Shown here piece after piece: positions 39,511-49,105 of a stretch of 64,000 bases of DNA. This DNA comes from Xylophilus sp. (lineage in GTDB: Bacteria; Pseudomonadota; Gammaproteobacteria; Burkholderiales; Burkholderiaceae_C). The notes beneath the pieces are model-generated. The model was not told the DNA's origin, did not search any database, and saw only the letters and a list, made by a program, of their open reading frames with translations. Position 1 is the first letter of the stretch. Each line of letters starts with the position of its first letter. Position numbers and translations under genes: made by a program. The stretch spans positions 1 through 64,000 of the forward strand of contig WNDY01000016.1 of the NCBI GenBank assembly GCA_009914555.1, given 5' to 3'.

Positions 39511-40665
39511 ATGAAAACCCAGAAAACTCTCCTCGCACTCGGCGCGCTCGCGGCTTCCAGCCTGGCCCTGGCGCAGTCCTCCGTCACCCTCTTCGGTGTC
39601 GTCGATGTCGGCGTCACCACGGCCAAGACCGGCAGCGTGCGGCGCACTGCCGTGAATCCCAGCCAGGGCAAGACCAGCAACATCGGTTTCCGCGGTGCGG
39701 AGGACCTCGGCGGCGGCACCCGGGCCGAGTTCTGGCTCGCAGGCGGCAGCAACCCCGACACCGGCGCCGGCGGCAGCAGCGGCGCCCTGGGCTTCGAGCG
39801 CCGCTCCACCGTCGGCCTGGTCAGCCCGTGGGGCGAAATCCGCCTGGGCCGGGACTACACCGCCAGCTACAACATCTTCACCGCCTTCGGCGGTCCCGAT
39901 GCCACCACCGGCGTGCAGGCCAACCTGTTTCAGGACATCCGCGCCCTGGCCTATGGCGGCGCCACCACCGGCACCGGCGCCGGCCAGAGCGGCACCGTGG
40001 ACCGCACGCGCATCAGCAACGCCGTGGGCTACTTCCTGCCGCGCGACCTGGGCGGCGTCTACGGCCAGCTGCAGTATTCCTTCGGCGACGAGAACCGCTC
40101 GGACTCCGGCGCTGCCAACGCCCGCAGGTACGCCGGCGGCAACCTGGGCTACCGCTACGGTCCGTTGAACCTGGGCGTCGGCTATGGCAGGACACAGGGC
40201 AACCCCGCCGTGACCGCGCCGCCCTACCCCGCCGCCATCGCCGCTGCCAGCAATCTGGAAGACCTCGTGCTCGGCGCTTCCTACGACTTCGGCGGCTTTC
40301 TGCTCAACGGCGGATACAACAGCCTGAAATGGAAGCCGGTCGGCGGCGCGACCTCCGGCAAGGCGGCCGGGTTCTACCTGAGCGGATCGCTGCCCGTGGG
40401 CCCCGGCAACTTCCGGGTCAAGTACGGCAGCGTCAAGTTCAGCGGCAACGATGGCACCGCCGCCGGCCTCGTCCGAAGCGGCGCCAAGGCCGACAAGTAC
40501 TCCGTCGGCTACGTCTACGATTTGTCCAAGCGCACCTCGCTGTACACCGCGCTGGCGCATGTCAGCAACAAGAGAAACGCCAACATCGGACTGATCGGCG
40601 GCCCCTCGGGCGCGGCCAATGCCGGAGCGACCGGCCTGGACCTGGGCATCAGCCATTCGTTCTGA
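39511..40665 (+). CDS. Gram-negative porin
   Basis: 384 residues. Signal peptide cleaved near SSLALAQS; mature N-terminus SSVTLFGVVDVGVTTA is that of the Burkholderiales 16-strand trimeric porins (Porin_4). The constriction-loop region (GRDYTASYNIFTAFGG) and the terminal aromatic (GISHSF) fit. Porins give passive access for small solutes. It lies between fdoI and fdhE, together with the lipoprotein that starts 7 bp after it; the two probably form an operon unrelated to formate oxidation, or serve anion/phosphate entry. Confidence 0.9.
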   Translation: MKTQKTLLALGALAASSLALAQSSVTLFGVVDVGVTTAKTGSVRRTAVNPSQGKTSNIGFRGAEDLGGGTRAEFWLAGGSNPDTGAGGSSGALGFERRSTVGLVSPWGEIRLGRDYTASYNIFTAFGGPDATTGVQANLFQDIRALAYGGATTGTGAGQSGTVDRTRISNAVGYFLPRDLGGVYGQLQYSFGDENRSDSGAANARRYAGGNLGYRYGPLNLGVGYGRTQGNPAVTAPPYPAAIAAASNLEDLVLGASYDFGGFLLNGGYNSLKWKPVGGATSGKAAGFYLSGSLPVGPGNFRVKYGSVKFSGNDGTAAGLVRSGAKADKYSVGYVYDLSKRTSLYTALAHVSNKRNANIGLIGGPSGAANAGATGLDLGISHSF

Positions 40666-40671
40666 ACGACC

Positions 40672-42258
40672 ATGCGCCACCCCGTTTCCCTCTCCGCCCT
40701 GACGGCGGCGACCGCCGCCGTCGCGGCCGCCTTGCTGAGCGCCTGCGCCGATACCCGCCCGGCCCCGGCCGCCGACACCGCGACGGTCACGCAGACCACC
40801 GGTGTCGGCAGCATCAGCGCCCGCGTGACGCGCCAGGACGTCCAGTTCGACGACAGGTTCTACTTCCCCTACGAAGGCAGCAACGCGGCCACCCGGGCCG
40901 ACTTCCCCAAGGGCTTTCTGCCGGCCTACGGCTCGGGCCTGGCCTTCAAGGGCCGGCGCGCCGACGGCACGCTGGAGTTCTACGGCATCACCGACCGCGG
41001 CCCCAACGCCACCACCGGCCCGAAGACATCGGTCACCGACGGCTCCGGCGCCGGCGGCGCCGCCAGTTCCACGGTATTCCCCTCGCCCGGCTTCACGCCC
41101 TCCATCGGCGTGATCACGCTCGGCAAGGACGGCGCCCGGCTCGCCTCCACCCTGCCGATCCGGTTCAGCGCCGCGCAGAACGCCAACGGCCGCGTGCCGC
41201 CGCGCGGCGTCGCCGGCAACACGGGGGAGCAGTTGCTCGACGACACCTTCCGGTATCCCGGCGCCGCGCGGGGCTACAGCGAGTTCGGCCTCGACACCGA
41301 ATCCGTGGTGGTCGACGCCGCGCGCAACGCGCTGTGGGTGTCCGACGAATACGGACCCTTCATCCTGAAGATCGACCCGGCCACCGGCATCATCCAGAAG
41401 AAGTACCGGCCCGGCACCGGCGCGGCCGACCTGCCGGCCGTCCTCGCCAAGCGCCGCGCCAACCGCGGCATGGAGGGCCTGGCGCGCGACGTGGCCAGCG
41501 GCAGGCTGCACGGCTTCCTGCAAAGCCCGCTGGACGACGGCAAGGCCGGCTATACCACCACCGCCGTCCCCGGCGCCACCGGCAGGCCGGAGAACGTGCG
41601 CGACTACGCGCGCTTCGTGCGCTGGATCGAGTTCGACCCGGACACCGAGAAGACCCGGCTCTTCGCGCTGCCCATCGACGCCAGCGGGTACGGCCAGGGC
41701 AAGACAGGCAACGCCAAGCTCGGCGACCTGGTGGCGCTGGGCGGCGGAAAGTTCATCGCCATCGAGCAGGGCACGGGGCAGGACGGCAAGGCGTTCAACG
41801 ATCTGGTGCTGATCGAGTTGCCGGCCGGCGCCACCGACATCACCGCGCTCGGCTCCGACCTGGAGAAAAGCAGCCTGACCGGTTCGGCGGTCAACGGCGC
41901 GGACTATTCCAGGGTGGTGCCGCTTCGGAAGACGCGCCTCTTCAACCTGAACGCCGCCGGCTGGGATGCCGAGAAGGCCGAGGGCCTGGCGCTGGTCGAT
42001 GACTACACGCTGGCGCTGACCAACGACACGGACTTCGGCGTCTCGCTCGCCGTGCTCGACGCCGGCGGCAAGGAGATCGAAGGCTCCGACGTGACCAGGT
42101 GCACGGTGGACGCCGCCGGCAGGATCGTGAACGACGGCAAGTGCGCCAAGGGCGCCGCGGGCCTGCGCTTCACGACCAACGACGTCAACGACCGCGCGCA
42201 GCGCCTGTGGACCTTGCGGTTCAGCAGAAAGCTGAGCGAGTACGGCAGCGCGAACTGA
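40672..42258 (+). CDS. Esterase-like phytase-family lipoprotein
   Basis: 528 residues. Lipoprotein signal (VAAALLSAC, Cys 25). The rest is a beta-propeller-like esterase/phytase domain (PF13449 class): GSGLAFKGRRADGTLEFYGITDRGPN, FGLDTESVVVDAARNALWVSDEYGPFI, KRRANRGMEGLA and EKAEGLALVDDYTLALTNDTDFG, all listed as scattered landmarks. Such proteins are periplasmic or surface hydrolases whose substrates (possibly organic phosphates) are not established. It starts 7 bp after the porin gene and is closed by a strong terminator, so porin plus hydrolase look like one uptake unit. Confidence 0.8.
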   Translation: MRHPVSLSALTAATAAVAAALLSACADTRPAPAADTATVTQTTGVGSISARVTRQDVQFDDRFYFPYEGSNAATRADFPKGFLPAYGSGLAFKGRRADGTLEFYGITDRGPNATTGPKTSVTDGSGAGGAASSTVFPSPGFTPSIGVITLGKDGARLASTLPIRFSAAQNANGRVPPRGVAGNTGEQLLDDTFRYPGAARGYSEFGLDTESVVVDAARNALWVSDEYGPFILKIDPATGIIQKKYRPGTGAADLPAVLAKRRANRGMEGLARDVASGRLHGFLQSPLDDGKAGYTTTAVPGATGRPENVRDYARFVRWIEFDPDTEKTRLFALPIDASGYGQGKTGNAKLGDLVALGGGKFIAIEQGTGQDGKAFNDLVLIELPAGATDITALGSDLEKSSLTGSAVNGADYSRVVPLRKTRLFNLNAAGWDAEKAEGLALVDDYTLALTNDTDFGVSLAVLDAGGKEIEGSDVTRCTVDAAGRIVNDGKCAKGAAGLRFTTNDVNDRAQRLWTLRFSRKLSEYGSAN

Positions 42259-42279
42259 CGGGTGACCAGCGAACCAGGG

Positions 42280-42303
42280 GCGGGCTGCGGCCCGCTTTTT
42301 TTT
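42280..42303 (+). terminator. Intrinsic terminator after porin/lipoprotein pair
   Basis: GCGGGC (42280-42285) pairs with GCCCGC (42290-42295) around TGCG, followed by eight T. Textbook form; it isolates the pair from fdhE downstream. Confidence 0.9.
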
Positions 42304-42367
42304 CCTGTGTGCCGCCCTCCCGCGGGAACAGCCGCGCCATCGCCGCCCGAGCGGCTAAGCTATCCCC

Positions 42368-43291
42368 ATGCAGCGCATCCTCCAGCCCGGCGAGATCGAA
42401 GCTCTCGACCACGTCAACTTCCCCCGCATACGCCTGCCCGAGCCCGCGAGCCTGTTCGCCGACCGCGCCGCGCGCCTGGCCCAGCTGGCCGAGGGCAACC
42501 CGATCGGCGACTACCTGCGCTTCGCTGCGCGGCTGGTGCGGGCCCAGCAGCGCGCGGCGCCCGCCGTGCAGACCACCGCGCCCGATCCCGAAACGATCGC
42601 CCGCGCCCAGGCCCATGCGATGCCGCTGCTGCCCGCGGCCGACCACCTCGACCCCGCCTGGCACGGCGTGCTCGACCGGCTGCTCGACGACGTGGCCGAC
42701 GCCCCCGAGCTGCCCGCGCCGCTGGCCGCCGTGGCTGCCGCGCTGCGGGCCGCGCCGGCCGCCGAGCGCGACCGCCTCGCGCGCCAGGCGCTGGCCGAAT
42801 CACTGCCGCCGGCCGACCTGGCCGCCGGTCCGTTCGTCATGGCCGCCCTGCAAGTGGTGCTGGCCGACCGCGCCAGCCGCCTCGCCGTGGCCGACGTTCC
42901 CTACACCGACCCCGCCACCGTCTGCCCCGTCTGCGGCAGCGCGCCCGTGGCCAGCGTGCTGCGCATCGGCGGCGCGGCCGGCGGCCACCGCTACCTGCAC
43001 TGCGGCGCCTGCGCGACCGAATGGAACATGGTGCGCGTCAAGTGCAGCCACTGCGAATCGACCGAGTCGGTGCGCTACCAGGGCGTCGAAGGCGCGGGCG
43101 ACGCGGTGCTGGCCGAGACCTGCGGCCACTGCCACACCTACCGCAAGCTGGTGAACCAGGAGAAGGACCCGCTCGGCGAGCCGCTGGCCGACGACCTGGC
43201 CACGCTGCTGCTCGACCTGCTGATGGGCGACACGGAATTCGCCCGCGCCAGCGGCAATCCGCTGCTGGCCCTGGCGGGCAGCACCGCATGA
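42368..43291 (+). CDS. fdhE: FdhE, formate dehydrogenase accessory protein
   Basis: 307 residues. FdhE is a cytoplasmic rubredoxin-like protein needed to make active membrane formate dehydrogenase. Its two iron-binding modules are visible: [17 protein letters not shown] with [11 protein letters not shown], and [18 protein letters not shown] with [12 protein letters not shown] (CxxC pairs). The N-terminal half is helical. Its TGA overlaps the selA start (ATGA), coupling it to selenocysteine synthesis. Confidence 0.94.
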   Translation: MQRILQPGEIEALDHVNFPRIRLPEPASLFADRAARLAQLAEGNPIGDYLRFAARLVRAQQRAAPAVQTTAPDPETIARAQAHAMPLLPAADHLDPAWHGVLDRLLDDVADAPELPAPLAAVAAALRAAPAAERDRLARQALAESLPPADLAAGPFVMAALQVVLADRASRLAVADVPYTDPATVCPVCGSAPVASVLRIGGAAGGHRYLHCGACATEWNMVRVKCSHCESTESVRYQGVEGAGDAVLAETCGHCHTYRKLVNQEKDPLGEPLADDLATLLLDLLMGDTEFARASGNPLLALAGSTA

Positions 43292-44709
43292 GCGCGCAAC
43301 GCCCGCCTGCGGTCGACCGCGTGCTGGCCACGCCCGCAGCGCAGTCCCTCATTGCCCAGTATGGCGCCGCCGCCGCCACGCAGGCCGTGCGCGCGGCCAT
43401 CGACGCGCTGCGCCCGCAGGCCCTGGCCGGCACGCTCGACGCCGAGCGCCTCGCGCCCGGGCGCATCGCCGACGACGCCGCCGCGCAGATCGGCGCCCGC
43501 TTCGCGCCGCGCCTGCGCAGCGTCTTCAACCTGACCGGCACGGTGCTGCACACCAACCTGGGCCGCGCGGTGCTGCCCGACGAAGCCGTGGCCGCCGTCG
43601 TGCGCGCGCTGACCGCGCCGGTCAACCTCGAATACGACCTGGCCACCGGCGGCCGCGGCGACCGCGACGACCTCGTCGAGGACATCCTGCGCGAGCTGAC
43701 CGGCGCCGAGGCCGCGACCGTGGTCAACAACAACGCTGCGGCCGTGCTGCTGGTGCTGGGCACGCTCGCGGGCGACGGCCGGGAGGTCATCGTCTCGCGC
43801 GGCGAGCTGATCGAGATCGGCGGCGCCTTCCGCATCCCCGACGTGATGACGCGCGCCGGCGCGCGGCTGGTCGAAGTCGGCACCACCAACCGCACCCATG
43901 CGCGCGACTACGAAGGCGCCATCGGCGAGCGCACCGCCGCGCTGATGAAGGTGCACACCAGCAACTACGCGGTCACCGGCTTCACCACGTCGGTGAGCGA
44001 AGCCGAGGCCGCGGCACTGGCCCACGCGCGCGACCTGCCGCTGGTGGTGGACCTGGGCTCGGGCACGCTGGTGGACCTGGCCCGCTGGGGCCTGCCGCGC
44101 GAGGCCACGATGCGCGAGACCGTCGCGGCCGGCGCCGACATCGTCACCTTCAGCGGCGACAAGCTGCTCGGCGGCCCGCAGGCCGGCCTGATCGTAGGCC
44201 GCAGGGAGCTGGTCGCCCGGATCAAGAAGAACCCGCTCAAGCGCGCACTGCGCGTGGGAAAGCTCACGCTCGCTGCATTGGAGCCGGTGCTGCGGCTCTA
44301 CCAGGCGCCCGACCGGCTGGCCGAGCGCCTGCCGACGCTGCGCCTCTTCACCCGGGCGCAGTCCGACATCCGCGCGCAGGCCGAGCGCCTGCTGCCCGCC
44401 TGGAGCGCCGCCCTCGGCCCCGGCTGGGCCGCGAGCGCCGAGCCGCTCGCCAGCCAGATCGGCAGCGGTGCGCTGCCTGTAGATACCCTCCCCAGCTATG
44501 GCCTGAAGTGCGCAACAACCGGGCGCTATGAAGGTATACCCCCGTTGCAGCGGCTGGAGCAGGCTCTGCGCACGCTGCCGCGGCCGGTGATCGGCCGCAT
44601 CGCGCACAGTGCGTTCTGGCTGGACCTGCGCTGCCTGGACGCGGCCGACGACGAGGCGGCGTTCGTGGCGCAGTTGCACGGTCTTGCGGACCGCCTGCGC
44701 GCTGCCTGA
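43288..44709 (+). CDS. selA: Selenocysteine synthase (L-seryl-tRNA-Sec selenium transferase)
   Basis: 473 residues. SelA is a PLP enzyme that converts seryl-tRNA-Sec to selenocysteinyl-tRNA-Sec with selenophosphate. The N-terminal tRNA-binding region precedes [17 protein letters not shown]; the PLP lysine is Lys 292 in [15 protein letters not shown]. Size and motifs match the decameric bacterial enzyme. Codons about 399-417 ([20 protein letters not shown]) contain a copy of the ATACYCC repeat, use rarer codons (GTA, GCA, ACA, ATA, TTG), and differ from the usual family sequence here, so this may be a repeat inserted into the gene. Overlaps fdhE. Confidence 0.95.
   Translation: MSAQRPPAVDRVLATPAAQSLIAQYGAAAATQAVRAAIDALRPQALAGTLDAERLAPGRIADDAAAQIGARFAPRLRSVFNLTGTVLHTNLGRAVLPDEAVAAVVRALTAPVNLEYDLATGGRGDRDDLVEDILRELTGAEAATVVNNNAAAVLLVLGTLAGDGREVIVSRGELIEIGGAFRIPDVMTRAGARLVEVGTTNRTHARDYEGAIGERTAALMKVHTSNYAVTGFTTSVSEAEAAALAHARDLPLVVDLGSGTLVDLARWGLPREATMRETVAAGADIVTFSGDKLLGGPQAGLIVGRRELVARIKKNPLKRALRVGKLTLAALEPVLRLYQAPDRLAERLPTLRLFTRAQSDIRAQAERLLPAWSAALGPGWAASAEPLASQIGSGALPVDTLPSYGLKCATTGRYEGIPPLQRLEQALRTLPRPVIGRIAHSAFWLDLRCLDAADDEAAFVAQLHGLADRLRAA
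44483..44542 (+). repeat. Two-box ATACYCC repeat, copy D (inside selA)
   Basis: ATACCCT at 44483 and ATACCCC at 44536, exactly 53 bp apart, within the coding sequence of selA. The centre GTGCGC...GGGCGC can fold. The surrounding codons are unusual for this genome. Confidence 0.6.
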
Positions 44710-44780
44710 TACCCACCGTGCGCAACACAGAACGCGGCCGATCACCCTGGCCCCTGTGGCGAGAGGGAGGAACGATGGGC

Positions 44781-44840
44781 ATACCCTGGCCTGTACCACC
44801 CCATGGCGCCTTCAATTCGCGCAGCATGGGCCCATACCCT
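44781..44840 (+). repeat. Two-box ATACYCC repeat, copy E (selA-selB gap)
   Basis: ATACCCT at 44781 and ATACCCT at 44834, 53 bp apart, in the 187-bp gap between selA and selB. A further hairpin, CTCCCG/CGGGAG (44853-44868), stands between the repeat and the selB start. Confidence 0.6.
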
Positions 44841-44896
44841 CGCCACAACCCCCTCCCGTGCGCGGGAGAGGGAGCCTGCGCGCCCGCCCGCACCCC

Positions 44897-46873
44897 ATGA
44901 TCATCGGCACCGCCGGCCACATCGACCACGGCAAGACCACGCTGGTGCGCGCGCTCACCGGCGTGGACACCGACCGGCTCAAGGAAGCAAAGGCGCGCGG
45001 CATCTCCATCGAGCTCGGCTACGCCTACGCGCCCCTGCCCGCCGAAGACGGCCAGGGCGGCGCGGAAGCCGGCGTGCTCGGCATCATCGACGTGCCGGGC
45101 CATGAGCGCTTCGTGCATACGATGGCCGCGGGCGCCTCGGGCATCGACCACGTGCTGCTGGTCGTCGCCGCCGACGACGGCGTGATGCCGCAGACGCGCG
45201 AGCACCTCGCCATCGCGCTGCTGTTCGGCATCGCCGCGGGGACCGTCGCGCTGACCAAGGCCGACCGGGCCGACGCCGCGCGCATCGCCGCGGCGCGCGC
45301 CGAAGTCGCCGCCCTGCTCGCCGGCACCGCGCTCGAAGGCGCGCCGGTCTTCGAAACGGCCGTCGCCCCCGACGGCACGGCCCGCGGCGTGGACGCCCTG
45401 CGCGAGCACCTGTTCGCCGCCGCACGGCGCTGGCGCCAGCGCCGCGCCGACGGCCTGTTCCGCCTCGCGGTGGACCGGGTGTTCACCCTCGCGGGCCACG
45501 GCACCGTCGTCACCGGCACCGTCTTCGGCGGCCGCGTGGCCGTGGGCGACGCGCCGCTGCATTCGGCCAGCGGCCGTGCGGTGCGCGTGCGCAGCCTGCA
45601 TGCGGGCAACCGCCCGGCCGACAGCGGCGCGGCCGGCGAGCGCGTCGCGCTCAATCTCGCCGGCATCGACCGGGACGCCATCACGCGCGGCGACTGGATC
45701 GCCGACGCGCGCGTGCTCCAGCCCGCGCACCGCATCGACGCGCGCCTGCGCCTGCTCGCCGACGCGCCCGCGCTCGGCGCCTGGACACCGGTGCACCTGC
45801 ACCTCGGCGCGGCCCACCGCCAGGCCCACGTGGTGCCGCTCCAGGGCGACCACCTCGCGCCGGGCGGCGAGGCGCGCGCCCAGATCGTCGTCGAGGGCGA
45901 GGCGCCCGTCTTCGTCGTGGCCGGCGACCGGCTGATCCTGCGCAACGCGCAGGGTACGCGCACCCTCGGCGGCGGCACCGTGCTGGACCCGCTCGCGCCC
46001 GAACGCCGCCGCCGCAGCGCCGAGCGCATGCGCTGGCTGGACGCGCTGGACACGCTCGTCGACACCGGCGACGCGCAGGCCCTGCTCGCCGCCGCGCCGG
46101 CCGGCCTCACGCGCAGCGCGCTGGCCCGCCTGCTCGGCCGCTGGCCCGCGGCGCAGTGGAAAGGGGCCGGCGACGTGCCCGCGTTCGACCTCGGCGACGA
46201 CACGCTCTGGCTCGCGCCGGCCGCCTGGGCCGCCGTGCGCGAACGCATCGTGCAGACGCTGGAGCGCCACCATGCCCGCGCGCCCGACGAGCCCGGCCTC
46301 GGCAGCGCGCGCCTCCAGCGCATGGCCTTCCCCGCCGAGGCCGGCGCCGTACAACCCAGGGGCTGGCAGGCCTGGCTCGACCGGCTCGTGGCCGACGGAA
46401 CGCTCGCGCGCACCGGCGCCTGGCTGCACCTGCCGGACCACCGCGTCACGCTCGGCGCTGCCGAGCAGGCCCTGTACGCGCGCCTGCACCCGCTGCTCGC
46501 GGCCGGTGGCAACGACCCGCCCTGGGTGCGCAACCTCGCCCGGGCCACCGGCGCCCGCGAGGACGCGGTGCGCGAGCTGCTGCGCAAGCAGGCCCGCGCC
46601 GGAGCGCTCCACCAAGTGGTGAAGGACCTGTTCTACCCGGCCGCGCGCATCGCTGCGCTGGCGCAGACCGTCGCCGACCTCGCGGCCGCCGGCGATGGCA
46701 CGGTCGAGGCCCGCGCCTTCCGCGACGCGGTGCAGCTCGGCCGCAAGCGCGCGATCCAGATCCTCGAATTCTTCGACCGCGTCGGCTACACGCGCCGCGT
46801 GGGCGACGCGCACCTCGTGCGCCCGCACACGCGCTGGACCGACGAGGGGCCAGCCACCGGCGCCGCCCCGTAG
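44897..46873 (+). CDS. selB: Selenocysteine-specific elongation factor SelB
   Basis: 658 residues. SelB brings Sec-tRNA-Sec to UGA when bound to the SECIS hairpin. G-domain motifs: GHIDHGKTT (residues 7-15), DVPGHE, LTKAD. Domains II and III ([41 protein letters not shown]) are followed by four winged-helix repeats in the last 270 residues that bind the mRNA hairpin ([38 protein letters not shown]). The ATG at 44897 begins [12 protein letters not shown], as in the family. TAG stop; selC lies 156 bp downstream. Confidence 0.96.
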   Translation: MIIGTAGHIDHGKTTLVRALTGVDTDRLKEAKARGISIELGYAYAPLPAEDGQGGAEAGVLGIIDVPGHERFVHTMAAGASGIDHVLLVVAADDGVMPQTREHLAIALLFGIAAGTVALTKADRADAARIAAARAEVAALLAGTALEGAPVFETAVAPDGTARGVDALREHLFAAARRWRQRRADGLFRLAVDRVFTLAGHGTVVTGTVFGGRVAVGDAPLHSASGRAVRVRSLHAGNRPADSGAAGERVALNLAGIDRDAITRGDWIADARVLQPAHRIDARLRLLADAPALGAWTPVHLHLGAAHRQAHVVPLQGDHLAPGGEARAQIVVEGEAPVFVVAGDRLILRNAQGTRTLGGGTVLDPLAPERRRRSAERMRWLDALDTLVDTGDAQALLAAAPAGLTRSALARLLGRWPAAQWKGAGDVPAFDLGDDTLWLAPAAWAAVRERIVQTLERHHARAPDEPGLGSARLQRMAFPAEAGAVQPRGWQAWLDRLVADGTLARTGAWLHLPDHRVTLGAAEQALYARLHPLLAAGGNDPPWVRNLARATGAREDAVRELLRKQARAGALHQVVKDLFYPAARIAALAQTVADLAAAGDGTVEARAFRDAVQLGRKRAIQILEFFDRVGYTRRVGDAHLVRPHTRWTDEGPATGAAP

Positions 46874-46957
46874 AATCGCACCACCCCCGGCCCACGTCCA
46901 GGTGCGGACCCAGGCCAGCGGACGCCGCGCAAGGGCCACCCCGCCGCGCTGGCGTCG

Positions 46958-47017
46958 CCCCCCTTCCCTCGCGCAGCGAGTAGAGAAGGGGGGAGCCGCG
47001 CAGCGGCTCGGGGGGTT
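46958..47017 (+). repeat. Palindromic (REP-like) sequence before selC
   Basis: CCCCCCTTC (46958-46966) pairs with GAAGGGGGG (46985-46993), enclosing CTCGC-GCA-GCGAG (46968-46980); GCCGC-GCA-GCGGC follows at 46996-47008. This multi-hairpin block lies between selB and tRNA-Sec and could terminate selB or belong to a dispersed REP family. It is not the ATACYCC element. Confidence 0.5.
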
Positions 47018-47029
47018 GTTCTCTCTCCA

Positions 47030-47125
47030 GGAAGGCACACGCACCCGGTGGTGCGCCCGGGCTTCAAACCCGGTAGGGGGCGCCAGCCGCTCCCTGGTCG
47101 GTTCGACTCCGGCTGCCTTCCGCCA
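47030..47125 (+). tRNA. selC: tRNA-Sec (UCA anticodon)
   Basis: 96 nt with encoded CCA. An eight-base-pair acceptor stem (GGAAGGCA 47030-47037 with TGCCTTCC 47114-47121) plus discriminator G, anticodon loop CTTCAAA with TCA at 47064-47066, a long variable arm (GGGGGCGCCAGCCGCTCCC region) and the GGTTCGACTCC T-arm. The eight-pair acceptor and long extra arm are diagnostic of selenocysteine tRNA and align with E. coli selC. It decodes UGA 197 of fdoG. Confidence 0.97.
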
Positions 47126-47224
47126 GGCAGGCGGCGGCCTCCTACAGCCGTGTCAGGGCCGCGCCTTCCCTGCATTGCCACGGCACCTGCGTATAAGCGG
47201 CTGGAAGGAACCCTTCCCGCCGCC

Positions 47225-49105
47225 ATGTCCTCCTTCTCCCTCCTGTCCCCCACCGACCTGTACTTCCTGCGCGAAGGCACCCACGCCCGCCTGTACGAGA
47301 AGCTGGGCGCGCACCCGGCCGCCGCGCAAGGCGTGCACTTCGCCGTCTGGGCGCCCAACGCCGCGCGCGTGTGGGCGATAGGCGACTGGAACCACTGGAG
47401 CGACGCCGACGCCCTGGCGCCGCGCGACGACGGCAGCGGCGTCTGGGAAGGCACGGCCGCCGCAGCCCGCCCGGGCCAGGCCTACAAGTACCGCATCCTC
47501 ACGCCCGGCGGCGAGGTGCTGGAGAAGGCCGACCCGTTCGCCTTCCAGGCCGAACTGCCGCCGGCCACCGCCTCGCGCATCTGGGCGGGCACGCACGACT
47601 GGGACGACGCCGCCTGGATGGCCAGCCGCGCGCGGCGCAACGCGCTGGACGCGCCGATTGCCACCTACGAAGTCCATGCCGGCTCCTGGCGGCGCGGCGA
47701 GGACGGGCGCTTCCTGAACTGGCGCGAACTCGCGCCGCTGCTGGCCGACTACGTGAGCGACCTCGGCTTCACCCACGTCGAGCTGCTGCCGGTGACCGAG
47801 CACCCGTTCTACGGCTCCTGGGGCTACCAGACCACCGGCTACTTCGCGCCGACCGCGCGCTACGGCACGCCGGAGGACTTCATGGCCTTCGTCGACCACC
47901 TGCACCAGCGCGGCATCGGCGTCATCCTCGACTGGGTGCCGAGCCACTTCCCGACCGACGCGCACGGGCTCGCGCGCTTCGACGGCACCCACCTCTACGA
48001 GCATGCCGACCCGCGCCAGGGCTTCCATCCCGAGTGGAACTCGGCCATCTTCAACTACGGCCGCAACGAGGTGCGCAGCTTCCTGCTGTCCTCGGCGCTG
48101 TACTGGCTCGACCGCTTCCACATCGACGGCCTGCGCGTCGACGCGGTGGCCTCCATGCTCTACCTGGACTATGCGCGCGGCCCCGGCGGCTGGATCCCCA
48201 ACGTGCACGGCGGGCGCGAGAACCTGGAGGCGGTGCACTTCCTGCGCGAGCTCAACACCGCCGTCTACCGCGAGCATCCCGACGCCTTCACCGTGGCCGA
48301 GGAATCCACCGCCTGGCCCGGCGTCTCGCGCCCCGTCGAGACCGGCGGCCTGGGCTTCGGCATGAAGTGGAACATGGGCTGGATGCACGACACGCTCGCC
48401 TACCTGGCCGAGCAGCCGGTGCACCGCAGGTGGCACCACCACCGCCTGACCTTCTCGCTGGTCTATGCCTTCAGCGAGAACTTCGTGCTGCCGCTCTCGC
48501 ACGACGAGGTGGTGCACGGCAAGGGCTCGCTGCTGGGCAAGATGCCGGGCGACGACTGGCAGCAGTTCGCCAGCCTGCGGGCCCTGCTCGGCTACATGTG
48601 GGCGCACCCGGGCAAGAAGCTGCTGTTCATGGGCGGCGAGTTTGGCCAGCGGCGCGAATGGACGCACGAGGGCGAGCTCGAATGGTGGGTCACCGGCCTG
48701 CCGGGCCACGGCGGCGTGCAGCGCTGGGTGCGCGACCTCAACCGCCGCCTGCGCGACGAGCCTGCGCTGCACCGCGTGGACTTCAGCGGCGCCGGCTTCG
48801 AATGGGTCGAGGCCGACGACGGCGACCGCAGCGTCTACGCCTTCCTGCGCAAGGCCGAGGGCGCGGCGCCGGTGCTCGTGGTCTCCAACTTCACGCCGGT
48901 GCCGCGCGAGGGCTACCGCGTCGGCGTGCCGCTGCCCGGCACCTGGCGGGAGATCGCCAACAGCGACGCGGCGCAGTTCGGCGGCGCCAACTGGGGCAAC
49001 CTCGGCGCTGTGGAAACGGTGCCGGTGCCCGCGCAGGGGCGGCCGCAGTCGCTGGTGCTGACGCTGCCGCCGCTTGCCACGCTCTACCTGAAAGGACCGC
49101 ACTGA
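47225..49105 (+). CDS. glgB: 1,4-alpha-glucan branching enzyme
   Basis: 626 residues. GH13 branching enzyme: an N-terminal carbohydrate-binding domain ([23 protein letters not shown]), then the barrel with [22 protein letters not shown], the nucleophile in [14 protein letters not shown], the acid/base Glu in [11 protein letters not shown] and the transition-state Asp in [16 protein letters not shown]. It adds 1,6 branches to alpha-glucans. Start at 47225 gives [23 protein letters not shown] lies upstream. It is 99 bp after selC and opens an operon with glgE (overlap ATGA). Confidence 0.95.
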   Translation: MSSFSLLSPTDLYFLREGTHARLYEKLGAHPAAAQGVHFAVWAPNAARVWAIGDWNHWSDADALAPRDDGSGVWEGTAAAARPGQAYKYRILTPGGEVLEKADPFAFQAELPPATASRIWAGTHDWDDAAWMASRARRNALDAPIATYEVHAGSWRRGEDGRFLNWRELAPLLADYVSDLGFTHVELLPVTEHPFYGSWGYQTTGYFAPTARYGTPEDFMAFVDHLHQRGIGVILDWVPSHFPTDAHGLARFDGTHLYEHADPRQGFHPEWNSAIFNYGRNEVRSFLLSSALYWLDRFHIDGLRVDAVASMLYLDYARGPGGWIPNVHGGRENLEAVHFLRELNTAVYREHPDAFTVAEESTAWPGVSRPVETGGLGFGMKWNMGWMHDTLAYLAEQPVHRRWHHHRLTFSLVYAFSENFVLPLSHDEVVHGKGSLLGKMPGDDWQQFASLRALLGYMWAHPGKKLLFMGGEFGQRREWTHEGELEWWVTGLPGHGGVQRWVRDLNRRLRDEPALHRVDFSGAGFEWVEADDGDRSVYAFLRKAEGAAPVLVVSNFTPVPREGYRVGVPLPGTWREIANSDAAQFGGANWGNLGAVETVPVPAQGRPQSLVLTLPPLATLYLKGPH

